DNA from: Arion vulgaris
Taxonomy: Eukaryota > Mollusca > Gastropoda > Stylommatophora > Arionidae
Direction of reading: 5' to 3'
Assembly: GCA_020796225.1 (NCBI GenBank)
Contig: CM036771.1
Location: forward strand, 25,189,176 to 25,253,175
DNA: 64,000 nucleotides
Shown here piece by piece: positions 31,277 through 42,080 of the stretch (positions are counted from its first letter, which is position 1; every line of letters starts with the position of its first letter). The position numbers and the translations under genes are program-made. Under the pieces are notes generated by a model, which was not told the DNA's origin, ran no database searches, and worked only from the letters and a program-made list of their open reading frames with translations.

Positions 31277-32035
31277 TCAGGTTTCCCAAAGCTTAGTTTT
31301 CAGGTCGACTGGTTGTGGCCACATGTTGCTTCTCAGCTCACACAGAAGAGGACAGTCTTGCAGGATATGCTCTGGTGTCTGTTCTGCCTGCTGACACTGG
31401 CAGAGAGCTGTTTGACTTATTCCTAGTCTGTATAAGTGTTTGTTGAGTCTGCAGTGTCCGGTGCGTAGTCGAAATATAATGACCTGGTCTGTTCTGCTTA
31501 GGTCTTTGAGGGAGTCTTTTCCATAATCATATCCAGTGTTTGTCTTCCAGTCTACTGCAGATTTTCTCTGTATGAGGGTTTTGACCTCTTGAAAAGACAA
31601 GGGTTGGTAAATTTGCTCTTTGGCACTGCCTTCCTTAGCTAAGACATCAGCACTCTCATTGCCTGCAATGCCACAGTGAGATGGAATCCACTGCAAGTGA
31701 ATTTCTGCCTTTTCTGAAAGCTGAGCAAGTTCTCTTTGTAGTTTTTGTACTGTGCTGTCAGTGGATTTAGCCTCCAGGGCTTGTATAGCTGACAATGAGT
31801 CTGTAAGAAATACCATCTTGCTTGCAGCTGCTTGCAGCTTATTCATGTGCTGTGCTGCCATCAGAAGGGCTATGAGTTCTGCTTTGTAGTTGGAACATAT
31901 TCTTCCAGTAGGAGCCGCTAGAGACACAGTGGTAGCATCTGGGTGCCTAATGTACACTCCTGCTCCACCATTCATGGTTGCATCCATTGATGATCCATCT
32001 GTATAAATTCTTATCCAGCTGTCTTCTGGAAACAT
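31277..32035 (-). CDS. LINE J RNase H domain and C-terminal Cys/His segment (252 codons open)
   Basis: RNase H of the LINE polyprotein, which would degrade the RNA strand of the cDNA hybrid. Visible catalytic set: IYTDGSSMDATMNGGAG (first Asp), NYKAELIALLMAA (Glu), FLTDSLSAIQAL (second Asp), PSHCGIAGNESADVLAKEGS (His and last Asp). After it comes RLRTGHCRLNKHLYRLGI and a CQCQQ..Q.PEHILQDCPL segment, a common C-terminal Cys/His motif in jockey-like elements. The Met is internal to the polyprotein; the upstream join is destroyed by the insertion at 32047-32335. The best-preserved coding stretch in the window. Confidence 0.9.
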   Translation of the reverse strand: MFPEDSWIRIYTDGSSMDATMNGGAGVYIRHPDATTVSLAAPTGRICSNYKAELIALLMAAQHMNKLQAAASKMVFLTDSLSAIQALEAKSTDSTVQKLQRELAQLSEKAEIHLQWIPSHCGIAGNESADVLAKEGSAKEQIYQPLSFQEVKTLIQRKSAVDWKTNTGYDYGKDSLKDLSRTDQVIIFRLRTGHCRLNKHLYRLGISQTALCQCQQAEQTPEHILQDCPLLCELRSNMWPQPVDLKTKLWET

Positions 32036-32046
32036 GTAATGGAGAT

Positions 32047-32335
32047 ATAGTTTCTTTTCCTTTCTATTTCTAGTTTTATGTGTGTTTTTGTGTTACATTT
32101 ATTTCGTTATTCGTTTTTATTCCAGATTTTCCTTAGATACGTTTGTATTTGGTCGTCCATTTGTGTTTCATTTTAATTTGTCACTCCTGTTTGTTTGTTT
32201 GCTTGATAAAGGCCTTGTTGGTCGAAACGTTGCTGTATTTTGTCATTTTTTTTGTAATTTGTAAAACTACAGTACTTTGTAATTACGTGTTTTGCCAATC
32301 AAATAGTTTTACTGCAGTTCCATATATATATACTG
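32047..32335 (+). mobile_element. 289-bp Penelope-like insertion inside LINE J, 9-bp target duplication
   Basis: Bounded by aatggagat at 32038-32046 and 32336-32344; removing it reconnects RNase H coding sequence to sequence resembling the upstream linker. It is T-rich on the plus strand and contains gcttgataaaggccttgttg followed by gtcgaaacgttg (32201-32232), the same signature seen inverted at 14269-14298. There is no protein. I class it as a 5'-truncated Penelope-like or similar retroelement tail; the motif assignment is from memory. Confidence 0.65.
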
Positions 32336-32344
32336 AATGGAGAT

Positions 32345-34430
32345 GTTCCATTGTAATTGCTTTTTCACTAGATTAGGCTCGGCATCTTTGCTTAATAATT
32401 TAGGGATGGAGGTTGAGTAGTTTAGTGGTACTGAGTCTGGTTCCCAGTGATCAAAAGCAATTCTTCAGGTATGGAATTATGATTTAGTAGTTCCAAGTAT
32501 GACTTTCCTATTTCTTTTGCTTTGTGGTTTAGACTTGTGCGCTTTAGTCTGTTCTTTGTTCTAGCCGCCATTTTTGCATGCAGTGGATGGTGAGGCATTC
32601 TTTGATCCTTTCAGTCTGTAGAATCACTTTTCTCCTTCTTCTGTCTTCCAAGGGCTGGATGTTGGCTGCCTTTTCCATTTCTACAATTGGTGAGATTTCA
32701 TGGCTCCCAAAATAGTACGCAGACACCTGTTTTGTGTTTTTCCAGTATCGATTTGTTTGAATGGGCTGCTGATATCCATGTCGATGATGCATATTCGAAG
32801 GTCGGTCTAACTGCACCAGTGTACACCTGACTCAGGATTCGAATATCAGCTCCCAGGTAGTTCCAGCCAGCTTCCGCATCACACTTTCTTTCCTCATAGC
32901 CTTTCTGTTTGTTTCCATTATGTGATGTTTCCATGTCAGACGACTGTCAAGCTTAACTCCCAAAAGGTTGGAGTATGGGAACGGGAACGATATCATCGTT
33001 AAATTTCAGTCTGAAGTGTTCTTCTTTTGTTGACAATGAGAAAAGCGTTGCTATAGTTTTGCTCCGGTTTATTTCTAGACCCCATTTACTTGCCCACATT
33101 ATGACGCTGTTCAGGCTGGCCTGGAGTTTAAAGATGGCAGGACCCAGAAACTCGGAGGTGTACCACACAGCTAGATCATCAGCATGGAGAGAGTGTGATA
33201 CATGTCTGGGCAGAGTTTGTGGCAGATCATTAATATATACCAGGAAAAGCAATGGGGACAGTACTGCCCTATGGGACTCCTGCTCTTAAATTGAATCTGG
33301 GACTGTGCACTCCATCCAATTTTACAGATGCTTGTCTGTGGGTAAGAAAGTCTTTATCCAATAGTACATTCTACCCCGTATTCCACTGCGTAAGAGCTTG
33401 AGTAGCAAACCATCTTTCCAGACTTTGTCGAAGGCCTTAGACATGTCGAAGAACACTGTGAGGGTTTTCTTTTCTTGGAAGCCATTTTCTATGTCCTGTG
33501 CGAGGTATGCCACTTGGTCATCAGTGCTTCTATGCTGCCTGTAGCCTGTCTGGGCTGGATCCAGTTTATGGTTGGATTCTAAAACCACTGGAGTCTAGTG
33601 GTTATCACTCTCTCCAGCAGTTTTGCAGTGCAACTTAGCAAACGTATAGGTCTGTAGCTCTGCGGATCCTTTTTGTCTTTTCCACTTTTGAAAATTGGGT
33701 GGATTGTGGCATTTTCCAGATGTCTGGGACTCTTCCCTGTCTCCAACTATTGTTAAAAATCTGGAGTAGAAGACTCTGTGCTATTGGGCCTATTTGTTTG
33801 AGCATGTCGTTTGATACTCCATCTGGTCCCGGGGCCTTTTACGATTGAGCTTTTTCAGTGCTCTCTGCAGCTCAGTCAGTGTGATGTCTACCTCCATACA
33901 GGGTTCACTTGTTGCTTTTTGAATGTAGCATTTATCTCACTTCTGACTTCTTTCCCTTGCTCCTGACTTATTGAGCATGAGCTTTCTTGCTTGTAACACT
34001 GGGCCATCAGGGTGGCTGCTCGCTTTCCTGTGAGAAGTTGTTCTCCTTGCTGGAGAACTGTTTTCCCTCTAGATGGGTTGTCATCGTTCAGGGCTTTTGT
34101 AAGTCTCCACAACTTTTGAGTATCTTTTTCCATGTTCAAAGAGGCTGTCTTTTCTTTCCAGGATTTTCTACACTGCTGGTTTCTTTCTCTAACATAAAGG
34201 GCCCTTGCTCTATTGTGTTGCATTACATTTTGGTCCGTTGGTGCGAGTTCCATTGTATTTCTGGCACTGCAAAGCGAGCTATGGAGAACTTCCATCTCTG
34301 GTGTCCAATATGGCTTGTAGTTTTTCTCCTCCCTCTGGGTATAGCCTTTTTGCAGCATCTAAAATGGCTTTATTGAATGAACGTGCATCTCTGTCCACTT
34401 TTCCTGATTGATTAATTTCTTTACAGTACT
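32345..34430 (-). pseudogene. LINE J reverse transcriptase domain, frameshifted
   Basis: Minus peptides in order: a basic linker KNYKPYWTPEMEVLHSSLC (near 34320), then GYRQHRSTDDQVAYLAQDI and LTVFFDMSKAFDKVWKDGL (palm motif A, Asp of FFDMSKAFD, about 33440), MLFLVYINDLPQTLP and HSLHADDLAVWYTSEF (motif C, ADD, about 33175), WGLEINRSKTIATLF, and a thumb segment TYTGAVRPTFEYASSTW. Frames change at about 33280, 32950 and 32700, and motif B is disturbed. Catalytic aspartates are present but the polyprotein is not continuous. Confidence 0.88.
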
Positions 34431-34436
34431 TGTCTG

Positions 34437-35389
34437 CTAGTTCTTGGAATAGCTTCCAGTCTGCCTTTTGTAATTCCAACTAGGGGCAGAGTTTGTAAGT
34501 TCCTCCTTGTTAATGTTATTTATGAGGAGTTTCACTGGTCTATGGTCACTACCTTCAATCTGGTCGCAGACTTGCCTTTCGGTTATCCTGTGAATGTCGT
34601 CTGTAGCAAAAGCCAGATCTGGGGTGCTTGTTATGCGCCACCGTCGTGAGTAAGATGTGTGAGGATCATCTGGGTGGTTGAGAATGGTGAGACTGTTGGT
34701 GATCAGCCATTCTTCAAGGCTTTCACCTCGAGGATCTAGCGTGTCATAGCCCCAGCTTGGTGAGTGGCTGTTGAAGTCTCCTACTATAAGCAAGTTGTCA
34801 TCTTGAACTTTGATAGCTTCCAGCTCAGTTTGAATGGAGGTGGTGAGTATATATTGTATAGTGTCATCTTAGTGTTGTTGATAAAGAGTTGAACAGCTAT
34901 GAATTCTGTGCTCATCTGATTGGACCTGTGAAGTTCAACTGCCGGTATGGAATTACGAACTAGTGTTACTACTCCACCCTTATGTCTATTTTCTCTATCC
35001 TGACGGAAGGTTTCAAATCCTCTAATGCTGAATCTATTTCCCGGATTAAGGTGCGTCTCTTGGATACAGCAGATGTCAATCTTTTCTGCTCGCAGACGTT
35101 CCTCTAGCTCTCGTTTTTGTTGGTTACCCCTTCTGCATTCCATTGCATAATTGTGAGGGTGAAAGTTTGTCCTTGCTGCCAGTAGTAATACCCTGTCCTC
35201 CCTGGCTTTGCAAGAATCAACAGGGCCGCCAGTAGCTAAGGGTGGACCCCTTCGAGGCAGGGGGCCCGGTCCCACCACCACCTGGCTGTTTCCCATGGTG
35301 GTGGCACCACAGTTATATAAATATTTGCGCATGGCCATTTGAGTTGTTCGTATGTGTCGATTCCTCCCCGCCAATAATGGCTGACACAT
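34437..35389 (-). pseudogene. LINE J endonuclease domain, frameshifted
   Basis: Apurinic/apyrimidinic-type endonuclease that would nick the target. Upstream frame: KRELEERLRAEKIDICCIQE then THLN (the QE.HL catalytic Glu), GFETFRQDRENRHKGGVVT, STEFIAVQLFINNTKMTLYN. After a shift near 34790: LIVGDFNSHSPSWGYDTLDP (GDFN), TPDLAFATDD and IEGSDHRPVKLLI (catalytic SDH). One frameshift separates the halves. Confidence 0.88.
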
Positions 35390-35895
35390 TCCGTTTCTGA
35401 GGACATCTTTTTTTGAGGTTGTTCTCTAGACAGTTGCAGTCCCCTGCTGACGAGATCTGTCTTCCCGGGTTTGTCTGGAGTCGTCCTACTCTAGATGACT
35501 TCAGACTTCTGTTGCCGGCTCACCAACCCAGGCTTTTATGCAGGGTGTGCTCCTGGACACTGTAGTTAATCCCTTATGCTTAAGGAAAGTGTCATAGAAG
35601 TAGAAGACGAGACAAGAAAAGGATGTCCTCCTCAAGAGAGAGAGAGGACAAGTGCTATTTGTCCCATAGCTGAGGGATGGGTTGGTTGCAGCCAGAGCAT
35701 TTACCACTCGCCGGTGGGTTCTGCACTGTCACCTTATGAGGCCCCATCCTGCTCCCGCCTTTTGGTCTGGCCTTTCACCTTCAGTCTGTTCTGCTTGTTA
35801 GACCTGCCAGGAGTTAGACTCCCGCCGACATAGCCTGAAGGATCCTAAAAGCACACAAACCCTCCAACCACGATAAGGTAGGCTAATATGGAGGG
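35390..35895 (-). other. LINE J leader / ORF1 remnant
   Basis: About 500 bp upstream of the endonuclease. A minus reading near 35655-35726 gives ASGKCSGCNQPIPQLWDK, a CxxC motif that could be the start of a zinc or PHD-type finger in an ORF1, but stops follow. It is too short for a complete ORF1, so the element may be slightly 5' truncated or ORF1-poor. Confidence 0.5.
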
Positions 35896-36470
35896 ATTTG
35901 CTATCCTAAACTCTATTAATATTCTACATTTGCTATATAAGTTTAATAATATTCTACATTTGCTATCCTAAACTATATTAGAATTCTATAAGTTGCTTTC
36001 CCAAATGCTATGGATATCCTTCATTTGCTATCATAAACTCTATTAACATCCCTCATTTTCTAATCTAAACTCTATATTCTTAATATTTCGATATTAAAAC
36101 TATCTCATATTTCCATCTTAAACATCTTAATATTTTCATTTCCATCTTAAAACTATCTTATATACTCATATTTCTATCTTAAACTATCTTAATTCTTCAT
36201 ATTTCATCTTAAAACTATCTTAATATACTTCATATTTCTGTCTTAAAACTATCTTAATGGTCTTCATATCTCTGTCTTAAAACTATCTTAATGGTCTTCA
36301 TATCTCTGTCTTAAAACTATCTTAATGGTCTTCATATCTCTGTCTTAAAACTATCTTAATGGTCTTCATATCTATGTCTTAAAAATATCTTAATGGTCTT
36401 CATCCCTCTTCTAAAACTTTCTAATATTCCTTATCTATATCGATACTCTATTTTATTTTAATCTATCAGT
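35896..36470. repeat. Degenerate AT-rich minisatellite, right part
   Basis: Continues the 30880-31197 array. The unit drifts rightwards from the 32-bp form to a 34-bp form (ttaaaactatcttaatggtc, ttcatatctctgtc) that is repeated nearly identically five times at 36240-36400. Confidence 0.85.
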
Positions 36471-37690
36471 TAATGGCTCTACATTTTGAACTTATATAAA
36501 ATGATATTCTATTTCCATGACATTCTATATAACCTCACGTATAGTGTTGCCCTTAATCTCGAAACTATATGATAATTTATTACATTTTATTATGGAAGGC
36601 TTCATTTCTCTGTGACGCCTGATGGATAGAAAACAATAAATATATTGAATCTGTATCCAGAAATGTAACAATTTAAATTGACTGTGTAAATTTAAAATAG
36701 AAGCCTGTAGCCCAGGATGAGCAATATTACTACCGTGTTTTATCGCATCTGACAAATTATTTTTAGCTTCAAAATATTGTTGTGTTGCTACATTAGTGAC
36801 GGCCATATGCATTTTATGCGGTGCAGGTTTCTTATTGTGGCGGTACACGGCTGTTTCATTCTGGAACTAGTTCACACAGGAAACATTTCACAGTTGTTAG
36901 TATTTCGTATGATTTTCATTGGCACAGGAACGGAGCTATTATGGGGTGACCCGTTGCAGTGAAGTTGGAACCGTACTTATGAACTATGAACTATGAACTT
37001 TAGCTAAACTAAAATATTGTTTCTAAATATTGTTTAAAGTTTAACTTATTATATATTAAATTAAAGATAAATGAATGTACTTTTATAAAATAGTATTGTA
37101 TCCGAAAATATAATGTGCTGACTATGCATGAAAAATATTAGCATGTATTCCAACAACTTATTGAAATTGTGAGAACTAATTTTAGCATGTATTCCAACAA
37201 CTTATTGAAATTGTGAGAACTAAAATCCAACTTGACAAGGGCCGTAATGAACAATATGTGGAATAAATCAGTCTAACTGCTCTCCTTATATATGTAATCC
37301 ATTTATGAATACACAAACATTAAGAGAATAGTGATGGAATTTATGATGTATTAACTGCTCCCAAACTAGCATCATGAACATTCATAAAATTCACTAGTTT
37401 TTTCGGTCACGGTGTATCCTAAAATTAATGATAAATTCCGTTTCAATTCTACCTCTATAGTCCGTTCAATTTGTCATGCCCACAGATAAAAACTTGTATC
37501 TTTGTAACCATTTTTAAATAACTTGAAAACGTGCATGTGAACTACACATGTTTCCGACGATACAAAATATTTTTGCCATTCAAACAATCATACCATCTAG
37601 AAGTTTCCTTCTTGGTGCTATATATTTAACACGTCCATTGGCATGGTTGAATAAAACTAAAGTTTACAGCCATTTAATACATTGATGACA
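36471..37690. other. AT-rich stretch with one small direct duplication
   Basis: 37137-37224 holds two adjacent 44-bp copies (gcatgtattccaacaactta ttgaaattgtgagaactaat-type). A tail-like cgttgcagtgaagttggaac at 36953 resembles the S-F end at 42055. The 107-codon minus frame 36525-36848 has no motif. Confidence 0.4.
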
Positions 37691-37698
37691 AAAATAGA

Positions 37699-37852
37699 CA
37701 GGGTACAAGTATTAAGAGCTTCCGAAAAAACAAATAGACAAACACGGGACTCGAACCACTTACTCTAGTCCTTACGACTAAGGATTAGGGTAAGTGGTTC
37801 GAGTCCGTGTTTTCTATTTGTTTTTCGGAAGCTCTTAATACTTGTACCCTGT
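37699..37852. repeat. 150-bp near-perfect palindrome built from S-I tRNA-like sequence
   Basis: The left arm (gggtacaagtattaagagct, tccgaaaaaacaaatagac, acgggactcgaaccactta) is the inverse of the right arm (taagtggttcgagtccgtgt, tttcggaagctcttaatact, tgtaccctg) around a short centre near 37775. Arms are about 75 bp with only a few indels. The right arm is the S-I 3' half with its B box (gtggttcgagtcc). Confidence 0.88.
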
Positions 37853-38884
37853 TTATTTGTTGATCATATTCGTTACTTCCGTTGCTTCCTCTGAGGTTCT
37901 TGAAAAAAACTCCTTGTGCTCATCTGACAAAAATAGCAACATTCAGGACGAATTTCATGGTTTTTTTAACATTCTTGCATGTCCCGTGCACCAAATCGAC
38001 TCGGGCTTGACCAAGGTAAACAAATTACGTCATTAGTGCGAGACGCACTTTTAGTTAAAGGCGTATACCGAAATTAGTTATTTGGTCATATGGTTGATTT
38101 CCCAAAAGAGACCAGAGAAAAGAGCTATTTTATTGTAATGATACCTCCCTACCACATATGTTAATACACGCACATTGCAATGAAGAAGTTAAGATTTGAA
38201 AAAAAAAAGTCTCCAAGTAGCTCCGCCATTGCCAGTCTTAAGCCTGGACGTGAAAGTGGATGGCATTATGACATGGCAGCTATCTTGAACTGTAATGTAA
38301 GTTATTTAAAAACAATAATACAACTGTCTACATTTCTTGTTTATTTCATGACTCTATTGCAAGTACCAACATTGGCCCCATGTATAAGCTGAGATGATAC
38401 GCCTTTGCATAAGACTTGTTATCAAGTGTCATATTGGTGCGTTTACTGTAGAAACTAAAATTTCGTTCTAGACTAGCCAAAAGTGCCGCCAACATCAGAG
38501 GAAACAGCTATATTGCAACATCCTGGTTTCATATAGCTATTTCGTCCATCATAAATTTGCGTCGGTGTAATTCTAATATTAGATGTAAAATTTCGCTATT
38601 GTAGAATGGATGGTTTTGCTACAATTCGCATTAGACTGTGGGCACAAGTTGTTGAACGGACTATATCATAAGATACGCTGCAATGTATCCGTTATTGTTT
38701 ACATATCACCTCTAAGTAGTTTCCGGTTAATATAAATCTTCAGTCGGAACAAACAATAATTAAAAAAATTAACACAATAGTCATCGTATTTTGAGCGACG
38801 CGTGGTCCAGACAGATACGAAATATTTACACTCCAGTGTTTCCATGTTACGGAATCAGTTAACCAGCAAACTACGATAATCATC
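37853..38884. other. Unassigned stretch
   Basis: Starts with S-I continuation (gatcatattcgttac). The 70-codon plus frame 38180-38392 and neighbours show no motif or splice-like context that I can support. Confidence 0.4.
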
Positions 38885-38945
38885 AGTATACATACCATTC
38901 GACGTCTACTGGGTGAGACTGAGCGCTTATGGGTCTGCCTTAAAT
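38885..38945 (+). repeat. H LINE 3'-end fragment
   Basis: agtatacataccattcgacg, gtgagactgagcgcttatgg and gtctgcc match the H terminus at 5775-5825. Confidence 0.6.
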
Positions 38946-38964
38946 ATCTGTATCGCAAGTTCAG

Positions 38965-39240
38965 TCCCTTCTTCTTCTTCTTCTTCTTCTTCCTAGCGTT
39001 CGTTCTTTACGACCAATGTTAATCAATCTTTGTTGATATGTTTGATCTTTGTCAAGAATGTGTATACGTTGCACATTGGTTTGCGAGGCCCCTAAACGCA
39101 TAGTCGCCTACACGTTTAGGACAGGACACATGCATCCGATTTCAGTCAAACCTCCTAAGTCGCCTCTTACGACATGCGTGGCAGGTAACAGTGGTTCTAT
39201 TGTTTACCCCCCAAATTTAGGCCCCGGTAACCACTCGGGC
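38965..39240 (-). repeat. S-A2 repeat, unexpanded copy with one 48-bp unit
   Basis: The plus strand starts with a long inverted GAA tail (cttcttcttcttcttcttc), then ttctttacgaccaatgttaa, ttgatatgtttgatctttgt, cgttgcacattggtttgcga, ggcccctaaacgcatagtcg, cctacacgtttaggaca, then the S-A block cgcctcttacgacatgcgtg. It contains exactly one equivalent of the unit amplified at 27520-29653. Confidence 0.85.
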
Positions 39241-39735
39241 AGTAGGATCAGTAACATATTATGTTTGTCTTGTTGAATTACAAAACTGGAAGTATTATTT
39301 CATTGTTCCGTGTTTCCGTCAGTTATCTAGGTATGTCTCCTCAGAAATGGAATGCCACCTGTCAGGATTATTGCACAAAGCACAAACTTCGTAGATCCAT
39401 CAGTAGTCCTAATAAATCTCTTATGAAAAAATGCACTTGCCTGCTTGTCTAGCAGTAATCGACTGTGTCGTCCACGTGGTATATCCAATCCACCGCCATT
39501 TTTTATCTTTTCACTCTGTAATGTTACATTGCGTAATTTTTTTTAAATTTACCTCCAGACGTGTTTATATTGCACAATTGCACTGTATACTGTATTAGAC
39601 ACTATACTGGCTTTGCGTCATTTTAAAAATACTGCGAGCCATTATATCGGCTCAGAGGATCGAACGGGTTAACCTGTGTGATCATGATTTCCTGTCCGTT
39701 CGTATGCACAGGTCTGTGTATGTTACTATTTCATA
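39241..39735. other. Unassigned stretch
   Basis: 39640-39690 contains gccattatatcggctc and gggttaacc, faintly like the piggyBac-style ends noted at 61376, without a partner. Confidence 0.35.
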
Positions 39736-39835
39736 CTAACTCAGTCTAAGACTCAGTCTAAGACTCAATCTAAGACTCAGTCTGAGACTCAATCTAAGAC
39801 TCAATCTAAGACTCAGTCTAAGACTAAGTCTAAGA
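39736..39835. repeat. 12-bp tandem repeat, about 8 copies
   Basis: Unit actcagtctaag with an aatct variant; it abuts the S-B head. Confidence 0.93.
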
Positions 39836-39837
39836 AT

Positions 39838-40240
39838 GGAATCTTTGTGGCGTAGAGGTTAGGTGCTCGTATCTCGTGCCAAATATACCAGGTTTGCTCT
39901 CTAGTGGGACGATAAAACGTAGTTTCCGTGTTCAATTTAAGAATGTAAAATAACTATTGGCAGATCATAATCGAGAAGAGCTGGCTGGAAATCTGCTACC
40001 CGTGCAAAATTCACTAGAAAAGATAAAAATAAGCACTGAACTTTCTACAACAATATCTTCCTCATCTTGAAAATTACATCCGGGACCCTCGCCGGTGCTC
40101 CTGAGTTCGTGCACTGCAGCTGAGATATCCATGTGTAAGAAAGAGATCGAGAGAAGAGAGACCAAACATGGTTACTCACCGAAGTACAATGCTGATGGTC
40201 CTATCAAATCAATCACTCAATCATATAAAAAGATCTCTGC
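39838..40240 (+). mobile_element. S-B SINE copy
   Basis: A box gtggcgtagaggttaggtgc, body gagaagagctggctggaaat, cccgtgcaaaattcac, ggttactcaccgaagtacaa, then tcaatcactcaatca tail. The B box is damaged (ccaggtttgctctc). Confidence 0.82.
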
Positions 40241-40289
40241 TGGTAATTTGACGTCACCAAGCTGCACTGATTTATCTCAACTTATGATC

Positions 40290-40412
40290 AAATTCAAATC
40301 AATTGTCATACAAATTCAAATTCAAATCAATTGTCATTCAAAATCAAATTCAAATCAATTGTCATTACAAAATCAAATTCAAATCAATTGTCATTACAAA
40401 ATCAAATTGTCC
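40290..40412. repeat. About 29-bp tandem repeat, 4 copies
   Basis: Unit aattcaaatcaattgtcatt acaaaatca. Immediately after the S-B region. Confidence 0.85.
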
Positions 40413-41604
40413 ATTGAAATGAACATGAACCATTACTTGTCATTTACCATGATGACATATTATAACAGTTGTGTGTCGGTCAAATATTAAGTTTAATTTA
40501 ACCACTATTAACTTTTGTATGAAATCTTATCTTTTATTGTAAATTTGCATGATTACAAAAATGCGATTATATTTTTGATTTATCATTAAACTTAATTACA
40601 TTTTAGCTTTTACTTTTTTAGATTCAAGATATGTCATAAATGTTAATTCTATCCATCTATTCAAAGCAGGATTTCCTGCACATTCTTTGTGATTGAAATC
40701 ACTGAAATAATGCATTTCTTCATTCAAGTGACAACCGATGATTAATTAAATTAAAAGTAATGTATTATGAAAGATAATTTTCTAAGGATGATTTCCCATT
40801 TTTCTATAGATTTAAGATGTATTTATGTCATCATCCATCATATATTTGATCAATTATTTGAGCATCGTATGATTATAGTGTTGTAGAAGTAAGAATGAAA
40901 TAAAGGTCGAAGAGGTTTGTTCTAAGCGGATATGATTAAATGAGATCACGATAAGACATCAGTGGATCTCATCTTATGTTTCGTGTACCCTTGAGACGTC
41001 GAGGTGATGTATAGGGTTCGGGAAACACTCTTCTTATACAGTTCGTATATAAAACTGTGTGCGTCTGTATTGTAAGCGGTAGTGAGCTCGATCACGAACC
41101 AAGTGTATCCGGTTCAAACTCCACGGCCGTCAGTTCGGAAGCAATTTTTTCGTATGAGGTGAATGTACGCCTGTAGCAGTGACAGTAGAAACGTATAACG
41201 TCTTAACTCGACTTTATTCCAAAGAGGAGAGATAATAGACGTATTAATGAGTCTTTAGCAGTGAATGAGGAAAACGTATATACACGTCCTTAACAGCTAA
41301 AGGGTTAATAGATTGAATGTTCTCAAGAATCTATTTTCGGTCATTGTAACATCTGTGATTTTTTTTGGGTGCTATTTTTCTGTTATCTCCCATGCATGTC
41401 ATTAAAAGCACAGAGTTGAGCGAAAGATCGTGCTATATATATAAATTGTTCTTTTTTATGTCTATTGACACGCAGCTGTTGCTAAGTGTTGGTGCCATTT
41501 GTTCAATACATTAGTTGGCCATGCTACGTGTTTTCGATTTCCATTTTTGATTTGCCAGCAGCTGATCTAATTATCGGTGGCTTATTACACTCATTTGTCT
41601 ATGT
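40413..41604. other. AT-rich stretch, no recognisable feature
   Basis: Includes a plausible B-box remnant at 41112-41125 (ggttcaaactcc) preceded by gtagtgagctcgatcacgaa, so an old tRNA-like SINE is possible. Nothing else recognised. Confidence 0.35.
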
Positions 41605-41850
41605 GACTTCTTTTTCGAACACTCCATATCGACTACTTGTTAAACCACCCTTTGTGATATGTATGTGATCTGAACCTAAGAGCGATTGTACATTGTGCCT
41701 GTTATGCACCTACAAGTAGGCCAGAGATTTCTGTGACGCTTTTTATTGACTAGGGTAGCTTCCCTATGCTTGTACCTCAGTCGTCTCTTAGGTCACAGTT
41801 GTACCATTTTGTTTTAATCCCTTGCAGGCCCCGACATCATACGGTCGGTC
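41605..41850 (-). repeat. S-A repeat
   Basis: Plus strand ttcgaacactccatatcgac, gtacattgtgcctgttatgc, acctacaagtaggccag, tgactagggtagcttcccta; the distal part is shortened. Confidence 0.8.
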
Positions 41851-42080
41851 ATTGTGGCTAACTGGTTAAGCTCTTGTCTTGGGTTTAGAAGGTCGTGGGG
41901 TCGAATCCGGACCGCAACGTTTTATTCACTACTGCATTTTACCAGAGACTCATGGGACTGCTGCTGGAGCTACTGAGTTCATGCTATGTGCGATCCTCTC
42001 GGAAAATGACGTTCTATTCCTGCAGATAGGTACCGAACCATATGTGGTAAATCCCGGTGCAGTGAAGTTAATATTTCGAC
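41847..42080 (+). mobile_element. S-F tRNA-derived SINE
   Basis: Head: tgtggctaactggttaagct (A box) and gtggggtcgaatccggac (B box). Body: actcatgggactgctgctgg, agctactgagttcatgctat, gtgcgatcctctcgg, and an end ccggtgcagtgaagtt. The single-unit reference for the 58-bp array at 21988-22265. Confidence 0.78.

Larger units (their letters stand above)
31198..35895 (-). mobile_element. LINE J: nearly full-length jockey/I-group-like element, 4.7 kb, with 12-bp target duplication
   Basis: The element lies between atttgctatcct at 31186-31197 and the identical 12 bp at 35896-35907, with its (GAA)n-type tail at the left (plus strand ttcttcttcttcttc), as expected for a minus-strand insertion. Domain order on the minus strand: short leader/ORF1 remnant, apurinic-like endonuclease, RT, RNase H, 3' end. 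The RNase H frame is intact, the others carry shifts. Without the insertion the host minisatellite is continuous. Confidence 0.9.

Noticed and set aside
32201..32232. Active hammerhead ribozyme
   Set aside because: Core positions deviate (ttgataaa where ctgatga is expected), so I keep it only as a degenerate signature.
41862..41925. Functional tRNA gene
   Set aside because: A and B boxes are present, but the acceptor stem and cloverleaf do not pair and the sequence continues into a SINE body. The same holds for the heads at 12697, 30376, 55690 and 6009.
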